In this document: positions 36,268 through 45,477 of the stretch, piece after piece
How positions within the stretch are numbered: position 1 is the stretch's first letter
How the letters are laid out: each line of letters starts with the position of its first letter
NCBI GenBank assembly: GCA_963780825.1
Contig: CAWADL010000024.1
Span: 1-64,000 of the forward strand
Length of the DNA stretch: 64,000 bases
Source of the DNA: Roseiarcus sp963780825
GTDB taxonomy: Bacteria; Pseudomonadota; Alphaproteobacteria; Rhizobiales; Beijerinckiaceae
Direction of reading: 5' to 3'
Made by a program: the position numbers and the translations under genes
Notes under the pieces: model-generated
Database searches by the model: none
The model's input: the letters and a program-made list of their open reading frames with translations, nothing else
What the model was told of the DNA's origin: nothing

Positions 36268-36954
36268 CTAGAACCGCGAAGGTCGCAGAAACTCCGCCAA
36301 ATCCCCCATCGTCCGTCCTACCCCTTCGGGCTCAACCCCAAGCCGCTCCAGCGGCGCGCCGGCCCGGTTGACCCAGAACGCGCGGTAGCCGAACCACGCC
36401 GCGCCCGCTGCATCCCAACCGTTCGAGGACACAAACGCCAGTCTCTCAACCGGCGCGCCAAACGCGTCGGGGCCAAGCTGATAGGCCTCCGGCGCCGTCT
36501 TGAATTTGCGCACGCGCTCGACGCTCAGCACATGCGCGAACAGATCCGCGATGTCAGCGGCGGCGAGCGCTTTCCGTAACATCGTCTCGTTGCCGTTGGA
36601 GAGCACGGCAAGCGGAAGGCCTTGTGCATGCAGCCCGCGCAACGCAGCGGGAACTTCCGGATGTGTTGGCAGCCGCTCGTAGATCGCCAACATTTCGTCG
36701 CGACGCGCAGCATCAAGCGTCGTCTTCTCGGCTTCGCAGGCGTAGTCCAGCGCGTCCGCCGTGATCGTCCAGAAATCGACGTAGCGGTCGCTCAAAGTGC
36801 GCAGCCGCGTGTATTCGATCTGCTTTTCGCGCCAGCGCAATGAGATCGCGCGGCCTTTGCCCGGAAACAGCGCCTCTAGCCGCGCCTCGACGGCGTAGAC
36901 GTCAAACAAGGTGCCATACGCGTCGAAGACGACGCCGGCGATCGGAGCGGTCAT
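36268..36954 (-). CDS. Haloacid dehalogenase, type II
   Basis: Hydrolytic removal of halide from (S)-2-haloacids in characterised members. The 228-aa protein starts at ATG 36954. The nucleophile Asp is in FDAYGTLFDV (residues about 10-19), the Ser/Asn motif in LAVLSNGNETML, the Lys in VRKFKTAPEAYQL, and SSNGWDAAGAAWFGYRAFWV is the type II hallmark. Whether a haloacid is the real substrate here is not shown. Confidence 0.9.
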   Translation of the reverse strand: MTAPIAGVVFDAYGTLFDVYAVEARLEALFPGKGRAISLRWREKQIEYTRLRTLSDRYVDFWTITADALDYACEAEKTTLDAARRDEMLAIYERLPTHPEVPAALRGLHAQGLPLAVLSNGNETMLRKALAAADIADLFAHVLSVERVRKFKTAPEAYQLGPDAFGAPVERLAFVSSNGWDAAGAAWFGYRAFWVNRAGAPLERLGVEPEGVGRTMGDLAEFLRPSRF

Positions 36955-36988
36955 GCCGTAGGATGCCTCAAGCGGCGCCTGAAAACAA

Positions 36989-37957
36989 TCAAACCGTTCC
37001 CGTGCGCCTCGCTGGGACCGCGGGTGTCTCGCCCGCAACGGCGCGCGGGACGCGCGCGGTCCCAGGGGGGCGCGTCGCCTCGCCGGCGCGGCGCACGATC
37101 TCGCACACCTCGTGCAACTGTTTGATCAGAGGACTGGTCTTGCGCCAGATCATGCCAATCGCGCGCGACGGTTGCGGCGCGGCAAACCTCGTCACCGTCA
37201 CCGGCGCGGAGCGAGCCTCCACCGCCGCGGCCATTTCCGGGATCAGCGTCACGCCGATGCCGGCCCCGACCATCTGCACCAGCGTCGACAACGAACTCGC
37301 CTCCAGCGCCTCGCGCGGACGAAGAGGATTCATCCCGCAGACCGCAAGCGCCTGATCACGAAAGCAATGGCCCTCCTCGAGCAGCAGCAACTTCGCATCG
37401 CGCAAGGCCTCGAGGTCGGGCGCCGGCTCATTCGCTTGTGAGCGCGGACGCACGAGCAGGAATTCTTCGGAGAACAGCGGCGTCTCCTCCAGACCGGCGC
37501 CGGCGACCGGAAGCGCCACGATCGCCGCGTCGATCCGCCCCTGCGCCAATTCCTGGGTCAGCCGGTCGGTGATCGTTTCGCGCACGTGGACTTCGAGATC
37601 GGGATAGGCCTGGCTCAAACCGCGCATCACCCGCGGCAGCAAATAGGGCGCAACTGTCGGGATCACGCCGAGACGCAGCCTTCGCAACGGGCGATGCGAG
37701 GCGGCCAGCCCGTCGAGCTCATCGATCGCGCCGAGAATGTGACCGACCCGCTCGGCAAGCGCCTCGCCGAGGCTGGTCACGCGAACTTGTCGCGCGCCGC
37801 GCTCGAACAAGGCGGCCCCAAAGGTCTCTTCGAGATCCTTGATCTGCTCGGACAAAGCGGGTTGCGAGATCGCGCAAGCCTCGGCCGCGCGGCCGAAATG
37901 GCGGTGGCGCGCCAGCGCGTCGAAGTAGCGCAGCTGACGCAGCGAGAGATTTAGCAT
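36989..37957 (-). CDS. oxyR: Hydrogen peroxide sensor OxyR, repeat-derived C-terminus
   Basis: LysR-type regulator of about 322 aa. HTH in the first 60 residues (LRQLRYFDALARHRHFGRAA). The peroxide-sensing cysteines are present with the classical spacing, EGHCFRDQALAVCGMN (C-x8-C, near residue 200). Divergent from katG, its usual target, with an OxyR box over its own start codon. The last about 25 residues (PPGTARVPRAVAGETPAVPA) are encoded by a GGGACC-type hairpin repeat at 37012-37065, so the native C-terminus was probably altered. Confidence 0.93.
   Translation of the reverse strand: MLNLSLRQLRYFDALARHRHFGRAAEACAISQPALSEQIKDLEETFGAALFERGARQVRVTSLGEALAERVGHILGAIDELDGLAASHRPLRRLRLGVIPTVAPYLLPRVMRGLSQAYPDLEVHVRETITDRLTQELAQGRIDAAIVALPVAGAGLEETPLFSEEFLLVRPRSQANEPAPDLEALRDAKLLLLEEGHCFRDQALAVCGMNPLRPREALEASSLSTLVQMVGAGIGVTLIPEMAAAVEARSAPVTVTRFAAPQPSRAIGMIWRKTSPLIKQLHEVCEIVRRAGEATRPPGTARVPRAVAGETPAVPARRTGTV
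37012..37065. repeat. GGGACC-type hairpin repeat inside the oxyR 3' end
   Basis: CTGGGACCGCG and CGCGGTCCCAG arms enclose smaller GGGTGTCTCGCCCGC and CGCGCGGGACGCGCGCG dyads, 54 bp in total. It is read through in frame as the OxyR tail. Confidence 0.8.
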
Positions 37958-37970
37958 AGGCTGAGCCTAT
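37956..37970. promoter_or_regulatory. OxyR-box: ATAG-N7-CTAT
   Basis: ATAGGCTGAGCCTAT is a perfect 7-1-7 palindrome containing the OxyR/LysR half-sites ATAG and CTAT. It overlaps the oxyR start codon (37955-37957) and lies about 115 bp before katG. Position fits self-repression of oxyR and activation of katG when oxidised. Confidence 0.75.
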
Positions 37971-38085
37971 CGTTGCGATCGAAAAATGCAACTTATGGCG
38001 ATGGCCGCCCCGTGCTAGGTCGAGCCGACCCCGGCCCGTTTTGCGGTTCGCCGCCCCGGCGAGGCCGCGCGATCAGGAGAATTCA

Positions 38086-40264
38086 ATGAGCGAGAACACA
38101 GACAGCGCCGGCAAATGCCCGGTCGCCCACGGCGGCCGCACCGGCAAGAACAATTCGCAGTGGTGGCCGAACCAGCTCAACCTCGCGATGCTCGCGCAGC
38201 ACTCCGAGCTGACCAACCCGCTGCCCAAAACCTTCAACTACGCCGAGGCGTTCAAGAAGCTCGATCTCGACGCCGTGGTGAAGGATCTGCACGCGCTGAT
38301 GACCGACTCGCAGCCCTGGTGGCCGGCGGATTTCGGCCATTACGGCCCCTTCTTCATCCGCATGGCCTGGCATAGCGCCGGCACCTATCGCGTCGGCGAC
38401 GGCCGCGGCGGCGCCTCGTCGGGTTCGCAGCGCTTCGCGCCGCTCAATTCCTGGCCGGACAACGTCAACCTCGACAAGGCGCGCCGCTTGCTGTGGCCGA
38501 TCAAGCAGAAATACGGCCAGAAGCATTTCCTGGGCCGATCTGATGATTCTCTGCGGCAACGTCGCGCTGGAATCGATGGGCTTCAAGACTTTTGGGTTCG
38601 CCGGCGGCCGCGAGGACGTCTGGGAGCCGGAGATGGACATTTTCTGGGGCCCGGAAGGCGAATGGCTGGCCGACGAGCGCTACAGTGGCGAACGTGAACT
38701 TCACGGCGATCTTGGCGCCGTTCAGATGGGTCTGATCTACGTCAACCCGGAAGGTCCGAACGGCAATCCCGACCCCCTCAAGGCCGCGCACGACATCCGC
38801 GAGACGTTCATGCGCATGGCGATGAACGATGAAGAGACAGTCGCGCTGATCGCCGGCGGCCACACGTTCGGCAAGACGCACGGCGCCGCCGACCCGAAGG
38901 TGCATGTCGGCAAGGAGCCGGAAGGCGCTGACGTCGAAGAGCTGGGGCTCGGTTGGAAGAACAAGCACGGCACCGGTTTCGGCGTACACACGATCGGCTC
39001 GGGACTCGAGGTGACATGGACCTCGACGCCGGCCAAGTGGAGCAACAGTTTTCTTGAAAACCTCTACAAATACGAGTGGGAGCTGACCAAGAGCCCCGCC
39101 GGCGCCCATCAATGGAAGCCGAAGAACGACGGTGGCGCGGGAACCGTGCCGGATGCGCACGATCCCTCGCAAAAGCACCAGCCGCAGATGCTGACAACCG
39201 ACCTCGCGCTGCGCTTCGATCCGAAATATGCGGAGATCACGCAGCGCTGGTTGAAGCACCCCGAAGAGCTCGCCGACGCCTTCGCGCGCGCCTGGTACAA
39301 GCTGACTCACCGCGACATGGGGCCGCTGTCCCGCTACCTCGGCAAGCTCGTTCCGAAGGAAGAGCTGATCTGGCAGGACCCGGTGCCGGCAGTCGATCAT
39401 CCCTTGGTTGACGAGGCGGACGTCGCTGGACTGAAGACAAAGATCGCCGCCTCTGGTCTCACCGCGGCCGAGCTCGTGAAGACGGCGTGGGCCTCGGCCT
39501 CGACCTTCCGCGGCTCCGACAAACGCGGCGGCGCCAATGGCGCGCGCATTCGCCTGGCGCCGCAGAAGGACTGGGAGGTCAATGACCCGGCCGAACTCGC
39601 CAAGGTGCTCGGCAAGCTCGAGGAGATCCAGAAGGCTAGCGCCAAAAAAATCTCGCTAGCCGACCTCATTGTGCTGGCCGGCGGCGTCGGCGTTGAGTTG
39701 GCGGCGAAGGCTGGCGGTCACGACGTGAAGGTGGCTTTCACGCCCGGCCGCACCGACGCGACCCAGGAGCAGACCGACGCCAACTCCTTCAAATGGCTGC
39801 AACCGAAGGCCGACGGCTTCCGCAACTGGTACCCGGAGAAGGCCGGCACGCCGCCGGACGAGTCGCTGATCGACCGCGCGCAACTGTTGACGCTGACGAT
39901 CCCGGAAACGACTGCGCTGATTGGCGGTCTGCGCGCCATCGGCGCCAACGCCAAGAACACCAAGCATGGTGTGCTGACATCGAAGCCGGGCGCGCTGACC
40001 AACGATGTGTTCGTCAATCTGATGGACATGGGCGTCACCTGGGCGCCGTCGGGCAAGGAGAAGGGCGTCTACGAAGCGCGTGACCGTAAGTCCGGCGAGG
40101 TCAAGTGGACGGCGACCCGTGTCGATCTGGTGTTTGGATCGAACTCGCAGTTGCGCGCGACCGCGGAGGTGTATGCGGCCAACGACGGCGGGAAGACGTT
40201 CCTAGACGCCTTCGTCGCGGCTTGGACCAAGGTGATGAACCTGGACCGGTTTGATGTGAAGTAA
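38086..40264 (+). CDS. katG: Catalase-peroxidase KatG, frameshifted
   Basis: Bifunctional heme enzyme that removes H2O2. From ATG 38086 with GGAG at about 38076-38079. The distal triad is in IRMAWHSAGTYR (Arg, Trp, His); the Tyr of the Met-Tyr-Trp adduct is in MGLIYVNPEG, and the adduct Met probably in MRMAMNDEET. The proximal His is in LIAGGHTFGKTHG. Two-domain structure with the second domain from about residue 430. One base is lost near 38535 (KQKYGQKH | SWADLMILCGNVALESMGF). About 726 aa when joined, the normal length. Control by the divergent OxyR is expected. Confidence 0.95.
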
Positions 40265-40284
40265 GCGCCTGGATTTGCGCGAAT

Positions 40285-40315
40285 GGGGCCGCCCTGAGGA
40301 AGGGCGGCCCTTTTT
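40285..40315 (+). terminator. Intrinsic terminator of katG
   Basis: GGGCCGCCCT-GAGGA-AGGGCGGCCC followed by TTTTT, 20 bp after the katG stop. Confidence 0.92.
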
Positions 40316-40383
40316 GTTTGTTTGAAGCGAACTATCGAGAGGAATTGCGCAATAGCCGCATTCCTCCTAATCTACCGGTGACC

Positions 40384-40491
40384 CGTCATTGCGAGCGAAG
40401 CGAAGCAATCCATCGTTGTGAGATCGGAGTTTCGCCGGATAGAGACGCTGCGGCGGAACCGTGGATTGCTTCGCTTCGCTCGCAATGACGA
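40384..40491. repeat. Inverted repeat, family A (copy 2)
   Basis: CGTCATTGCGAGCGAAGCGA... and its reverse complement enclose about 50 bp between katG and the next gene. Confidence 0.9.
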
Positions 40492-40523
40492 TGGTTGGAA
40501 CCGCCAACGCCAACGGAGCGCCG

Positions 40524-40964
40524 ATGCGCGCTGAACTGCTCATTTGTTTGATGTCCCTCTCTGCTTGCCTGGCCTCGGCGCCCGTTCTCGCCGCCGCCAT
40601 GAAGCCGATCCGCCTCGAACTGAAAGCCGGGCAAGCGCTGACCTTCGCCGCGACACTCGCGGACGGCAACGTGACTCTCGGCCCCGCCCGCCTCGGCAAA
40701 TTCGGCGAAATGCAACCGGCCGATGGGGAAATAACCGTCGGCCTCTCGCCGAAGGACAAGACGCTATACGAAAACGTCGTCGTCATCGAGAAGACGGCCA
40801 AGCCCATCGACCTGGTGGCGACCGGTCTTGTCGGCAACATCAAGATCGATGAGGTGGTGTTGCACGGCCGCCTCGACGCGCCAGTCAGCGCGCGGATCGG
40901 CGCCGTGTCGTGGACTGTTTGGCTGAACAGTTTCGAGGCGACGAGCGAACCCGCAGCAAAGTGA
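40524..40964 (+). CDS. Secreted protein of unknown function
   Basis: A 146-aa protein from ATG 40524, with signal peptide MRAELLICLMSLSACLASAP cut near LAA-AM. The mature part is beta-rich (MKPIRLELKAGQALTFAATL, TLYENVVVIEKTAKPIDLVA, VVLHGRLDAPVSARIG). No family recognised. Overlaps mug by GTGA, so the two are cotranscribed. Upstream extension of the frame lies in a family A repeat and is rejected. Confidence 0.65.
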   Translation: MRAELLICLMSLSACLASAPVLAAAMKPIRLELKAGQALTFAATLADGNVTLGPARLGKFGEMQPADGEITVGLSPKDKTLYENVVVIEKTAKPIDLVATGLVGNIKIDEVVLHGRLDAPVSARIGAVSWTVWLNSFEATSEPAAK

Positions 40965-41533
40965 CGCGAGCGCAACCAAACCTCGAATCTTATGCTGACG
41001 CCGTGAGCGAAGACCACGTGCTGCCCGACGTGCTCGCGCCAGGCCTTCGCATCGTCTTCTGCGGCACAGCGGCGGGGACGGAGTCGGCGAGGCAGCGCGC
41101 CTATTACGCGCATCCGCAGAACCGTTTCTGGCGCGTCTTGCACGAGGCCGGACTGACGCCGCGGCGGCTCGCGCCAACCGAGTACGCGCTGCTCCCTGGG
41201 CTTGGCCTCGGACTGACCGACATCGCCAAATTCGTCAGCGGCATGGACAGTCAACTGCCACGAGGGTCGCTAGGGCGCGCGCCCTGCGACGCGCTGTTTG
41301 CCAAAATCGCGCTCGCGGCGCCGCGGATACTGGCTTTCACCAGCCTCACCGCCGGCCGGCGCTATCTGGGACGCGGCGACGCCGGCTATGGCCCGCAGCC
41401 GGAAACGATCGGCGAAACCGCAATCTGGCTTTTGCCATCGCCCTCCCCGGCCGCGACCTGGAAATGGGACCCCGCGCCCTGGCTGGCCTTGGGCCGCGCC
41501 GCGTCCTTCGCGGGCGCGCACGCTTCGACTTAG
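40961..41533 (+). CDS. mug: Mismatch-specific (G:T/U) DNA glycosylase
   Basis: Removes uracil or thymine opposite guanine. About 190 aa from GTG 40961. The catalytic motif GLRIVFCGTAAGTESARQRA (residues about 28-47) and YYAHPQNRFWRVLHEAGLTP match the MUG/TDG family, and LPSPSPAA is the C-terminal intercalation motif (usual N/LPNPSG). Start overlaps the previous stop. Confidence 0.9.
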   Translation: MTRAQPNLESYADAVSEDHVLPDVLAPGLRIVFCGTAAGTESARQRAYYAHPQNRFWRVLHEAGLTPRRLAPTEYALLPGLGLGLTDIAKFVSGMDSQLPRGSLGRAPCDALFAKIALAAPRILAFTSLTAGRRYLGRGDAGYGPQPETIGETAIWLLPSPSPAATWKWDPAPWLALGRAASFAGAHAST

Positions 41534-41685
41534 GGTCGACGTCGCTTCACACAGTAGCGTGCCGCCGACTCACGGCGCCACCTCGCATCATGCGCGCAAC
41601 CCCGCGGTGCGTCTAAGAATATTTCTTCTACTTGCGAATTAAACTAAAACAACAGATATACAAGTCTCGACAAGGAGGCGTCAGG

Positions 41686-42102
41686 ATGGTTGCCTACGCG
41701 CGCTTTCGAGCGAGCGATCTGCCCAAGGCGGTTGGCCTGGACTGGGCTGGCGGCCGTCGCAGATCGGATGGGCGGGCGGGCCATATTTGTCACGGGCCCT
41801 ACATCACGCTGGGACCTGGCCGATATACGGCGGGCTTCTACCTGCAACGCGACGCCGCCGACATCGAGGGTGAGATCGAGTTGGAGGCCTGCGCCGAACA
41901 CGGCGGGCGGGTCTTCGCGAGCCGCTCGACGCCGGTGAAGGACCTGTTCTCATCCGTAGCAGGGCTCGTATGGCTGGACTTTGTGGTGGACGCCGTGGAG
42001 CGCGCCTGTGAGATCCGGTTGTCCGTTCCCGCCCTAGTTCGCATCGAGGTTGCTGAGGCGGTATTGTTCCGCCGCGATGTTTCCGATTGGGGGTTTCGTT
42101 GA
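41686..42102 (+). CDS. Hypothetical beta-sandwich protein with GPYITLGPGRY motif
   Basis: A 138-aa protein from ATG 41686 with AGGAGG at 41672-41677. HGPYITLGPGRYTAGFYLQR resembles a beta-sandwich (lectin-like) domain that I recall from proteins of surface-polysaccharide clusters. The rest is beta-rich (LFSSVAGLVWLDFVVDAVER, IRLSVPALVRIEVAEAVLF). The following genes are a degenerate methyltransferase and a double glycosyltransferase, so a role in surface glycans is plausible but unproven. Confidence 0.6.
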   Translation: MVAYARFRASDLPKAVGLDWAGGRRRSDGRAGHICHGPYITLGPGRYTAGFYLQRDAADIEGEIELEACAEHGGRVFASRSTPVKDLFSSVAGLVWLDFVVDAVERACEIRLSVPALVRIEVAEAVLFRRDVSDWGFR

Positions 42103-42198
42103 TCGGGGAGAGGCGCCGGCCTGGGACCGGGAGCGTCTCGTCCGCTGGCGATAACTTAGGTTTTCGCTATGTCTGTGGTGTGATCGCCAGTTTGCCGT

Positions 42199-42321
42199 CC
42201 CCTCCCCCCTTGTGGGGGAGGTTAGGGAGGGGGGCGGTTCGGCTTGGACGTTCCTCACAGGAAATGGCGGCTCTTGCCGCTACCCCCCACCCCGGCCCTC
42301 CCCCACAAGGGGGGAGGGAGT
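42199..42321. repeat. Inverted repeat, family C (copy 2)
   Basis: Same element as 26452-26573 in opposite orientation; the outer CCCTCCCCCCTTGTGGGGGA arms and CGGTTCGGCTTGGA core segment are shared, while the centre differs. Fills the gap before the methyltransferase-like gene. Confidence 0.9.
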
Positions 42322-42408
42322 CCGCGTCGCCGGCGGTTCTCCAATCATCCGCGAAATCGCTCTGCCTTAAGTTAGCGTATGAGGGCGGTCCCAGGGGCGC
42401 CGCCGAAG

Positions 42409-43203
42409 ATGTTTGATCGGGGCGTGCGAACCGACAGTGAGGTCGCCGCGTTGCGCGCGGAGATCGAACGCCTGCGCGCGTTCGTCGAACTGCGCGCGCA
42501 AGCGCAGGAAGACATGATTCGGGCGATCACCCTCGGAGCGCGCACGCGGATGGTTGAGGCCGTAGAGGAACGCATACAGCTCGCCGCGCGCGAGGCGATC
42601 GCTTTCGCCGAAGGCGGCCTCATACAGCACGAAGCCGCGTTACGCGCACTCGGCCGCCGCGTCGCCGAACTTTCACGCGAGGCCCCGCCGGTCCGCCTGC
42701 CAGAGCCCAACAGGCTCGCCGCGTCCGCGGTTCGAGCTTATCTGATCGGCTCATCCGAGGAAGACTCGCCCGGCTGCCTGAACCTGGAGCTTCGCCAGGA
42801 ACGCGAAGACACATTTCTCTTCGATCTCGCCAATCTACCCATCCTCCCTGGAGCCGCGGAGAAGCTTGTCGCCGGCCACATCGTCGAGCGGGCGCCCGCC
42901 TACGAATTGACAGAGAACATCCTGCCACATTGGCGCGAGCGCCTCGCGCCCGGTGGCGAACTGGTTGTCCTCACACTCGACGGTCCCGCCTGGGCTGCGG
43001 ATCTCGCGAGCCACGCCGCCGACTTCGAATGTTTTCGCGTCCGTCTCGGCGCCGACGGCGTCCGGGCGGCGCCGCGCAATGTGTTCGACGAAGCGAGTTT
43101 GCGCAGCGCCTTGCTCGCGGCGGGCTTCGCTGAGATCGAGCTGGCGAGCCGCGACGCCGAGACCATGACGATGCGGATGATCGCGCGGACAGCAGCACCG
43201 TGA
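42409..43203 (+). CDS. Coiled-coil protein with degenerate SAM-methyltransferase domain
   Basis: About 264 aa from ATG 42409 (an in-frame ATG at 42379 is the alternative). The N-terminal third is a coiled coil (SEVAALRAEIERLRAFVELR to ALRALGRRVAELS). From about residue 110 it resembles COG4627-type methyltransferases (LPILPGAAEKLVAGHIVERA, then HWRERLAPGGELVVLTLDGP, then LRSALLAAGFAEIEL), but the Gly-rich SAM motif I is missing (SPGCLNLELRQERED). It may be an inactive or scaffold relative. The stop overlaps the glycosyltransferase start (GTGAGTGA). Confidence 0.65.
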   Translation: MFDRGVRTDSEVAALRAEIERLRAFVELRAQAQEDMIRAITLGARTRMVEAVEERIQLAAREAIAFAEGGLIQHEAALRALGRRVAELSREAPPVRLPEPNRLAASAVRAYLIGSSEEDSPGCLNLELRQEREDTFLFDLANLPILPGAAEKLVAGHIVERAPAYELTENILPHWRERLAPGGELVVLTLDGPAWAADLASHAADFECFRVRLGADGVRAAPRNVFDEASLRSALLAAGFAEIELASRDAETMTMRMIARTAAP

Positions 43204-45477
43204 GTGAACGCGCGTTCTCTGTCGTCATCTGCACCGACGCACGCCGCGACTATCTGAGGTCCACGCTGCAAAGCCTGCACTATCTGGACTACGAAGCCTT
43301 CGAAGTCTGTGTCGTCTGCGGGCCAAGCGCTGACGGGACGCGCACATTGGTCGAAGCCTATCAGCCTCGATTGAAAATAGCGGCGATAGCTGAGCGCAAT
43401 CTTTCGCGCGCACGCAACTCAGGCATTCAGCTGGCGGCGGGTGAGATCATCGCCTTCCTCGACGATGACGCCACGCCCGAGCCGCGCTGGCTCGCCGATC
43501 TCAATCAAGCCTATGATGACCCAGATGTCCTCGCTGCTGGTGGCCTTGTCTACGACGGGTCGGGGATCAGCTTCCAAGCGCGGTTCGTCACGATCGATCG
43601 TTTGGGCTACCCGCATGACGCACACGCCGGCCCGACGCCGCGCCTCAACTTTCCGTTCTCGCCGGAATTTCCGCATCTGCTAGGCGCCAACTGCTCGTTT
43701 CGCCGTACGACGTTGATTGAACTCGGCGGCTTCGATGAGGAATACGAATATTTCCTCGACGAGACCGACATGATTTGCCGCGTCGTCGACTCCGGCGGCC
43801 TCATCGCACAACTCGATGGCGCACCCGTTCATCATAAGACCGCGCCGAGCCCACTGAGGCAATCGTCGCGTGTGATGCGACACTGGCGGCCGGTGATCAA
43901 GAACCGGCTCTATTTCGGCTATCGCAACGGTCTCGCCCACCACACGCCGTGGGAAGTTTTGCGTGCGACGGTTGACGATGCCGCGTCGTGGCAACGCGAT
44001 GTCGAGCGACACGTTGCCGCCGGCGATCTCGAGCGGGGCGATCTAGATAAGTTTCAACGCGAAGCGGAGTCGGCGATCGTCGCCGGGCTCGCCGCGGCGC
44101 GTGAGCCGAGCCGAAAGCTGATGACCGCGCCGGCTCGCGCCGCTGCGCCACCGCCTTTGCTACCATTCGCGCAAGCTCTAAAGGCCGACCAGCGGCTCTG
44201 CCTGTGCCTCATCTCGCAGGATTATCCCCCCAGGCAGAACGGCGGGATCGCGCGCAACGTGCAGGAGGTCGGCGCGGCCTGGGCGCGGCTCGGCCATCAT
44301 GTCCACGTTTTTACCCGAGCGAGGCTAGAGGCTAGCGTCGCGTTCGAGGAAGGCGTCTGGGTGCATCGCATGGCAATCGAAGCCAGCGCGATCCCGCCGC
44401 CTGATCTCATCGCGCCGCACGCGATCCCGCGCCCGCTTTGGGACTACTCTTGCGCCATGTTTAAGGCGATTGCCGAGCTCGACGCGAGGCGCAAGGTCGA
44501 TCTGGTTTATGCGCCGCTTTGGGATTGCGAGCCGATTGCGTTCCTGCAAGAACCCCGATTTCCGCTGGTCGTTGCGCTGCAGACGACGCTCGACTTCTGG
44601 CTCGAACTCGCAGCCCGAGCGGCGCCTCGATCCCGAGTGGATGCGCGATCGCGGCTCGCCGGTGCTGGCGCTCGAGAGTTGGATCCTTGAGCGCGCGCCA
44701 TGCCTGCACGCCAATAGCCATGCGATCCTCGCCGACATTGAGGAACGATATGCGATGCGAATCCCGGACACGCGAGTTGTCGTTGCGCCGCACGGAATGT
44801 CAGACTGGGCCGCTGTAGCCGATATCGCTGACCTCGGCCGGCCGGGGTCGGCGACCCCGGCTACAGTGATGCCCGACGCCGTGCGCTTCCTGTTCGTTGG
44901 TCGTCTCGAAAGTCGCAAAGGGATCGACGTCCTATTGCGCGCCGCGCCGGAGGTCTTGCGGTGCTTTCCGCACGCCCGGCTGGACATCGTTGGCAACGAC
45001 GGGATCGAGCGCGCTGAAGGGGGAACTTACAAAGACGCATTTCGCGCGTCGCCCGAGGCGCGCGACGTTCAGAGTCGCATCGTCTTTCACGGCCGCGTCG
45101 AGGAGGACAAGTTGCGACGCTTCTACCGCGACTGCGACGTGCTGGTTGCCCCCTCGCGGTATGAGTCGTTCGGCCTCGTCTATCTGGAGGGGATGATGTT
45201 TGGAAAACCCGTGATTGGTGGGCAGGGGGGCGGCGGCCCGGAGGTGATCGAGGAGGGCGTCACCGGCCTGCTCGTCGCCCCCGGCGACGCCGACCAACTC
45301 GCCGCCGCGATGATGCGGCTCGGCGATGGCCGGGAGCTGCGGGCGAGGATGGGACAGGCCGGACGCCGCCGCTACGAGGCGCACTTTGGCGCCGACGCGA
45401 CCGCTAGGCTGCTGCTCGAAGGCGCATTGGCGCGTCTACCCCAGGCGGAGGGTCGGCGTCCACGCCGACCTTTTTGA
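43200..45477 (+). CDS. Fused GT2-GT4 glycosyltransferase, frameshifted, with in-frame repeat insertion
   Basis: About 758 aa. N-terminal GT2 domain: FSVVICTDARRDYLRSTLQS, AERNLSRARNSGIQLAAGEI, the metal-binding FLDDDATPEP (about residue 87) and GGFDEEYEYFLDETDMICRV. The C-terminal GT4 domain starts near residue 335 (LCLISQDYPPRQNGGIARNV) and has FVGRLESRKGIDVLLRAAPE and the E-x7-E donor motif ESFGLVYLE. An indel near 44620 splits the two open frames. A 54-bp palindrome (44813-44866) is read in frame in the linker between the two GT4 lobes, and the last about 10 residues (AEGRRPRRPF) are read from a family D repeat. Probably adds two sugars to a surface glycan. Confidence 0.88.
44813..44866. 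repeat. Palindromic repeat (family E-like) inside a coding sequence
   Basis: CTGTAGCCGATATCGCTGACC and GGTCGGCGACCCCGGCTACAG are inverted arms; the element is 54 bp, exactly 18 codons, and keeps the reading frame (VADIADLGRPGSATPAT). It lies where GT4 enzymes have a variable linker, right after VAPHGMSDWAA and before the conserved VRFLFVGRLE. Confidence 0.85.

Noticed and set aside
40461..40523. Upstream extension of the secreted protein at 40524 (MDCFASLAMTMVG...)
   Set aside because: It is a translation of the family A repeat; the signal peptide sets the start at 40524.
44197..44700. Two separate glycosyltransferase genes instead of one fusion
   Set aside because: The GT4 domain begins in the same frame as GT2 (LCLISQDYPPRQNGG) well before the break near 44620, so one gene with an indel is the simpler reading.
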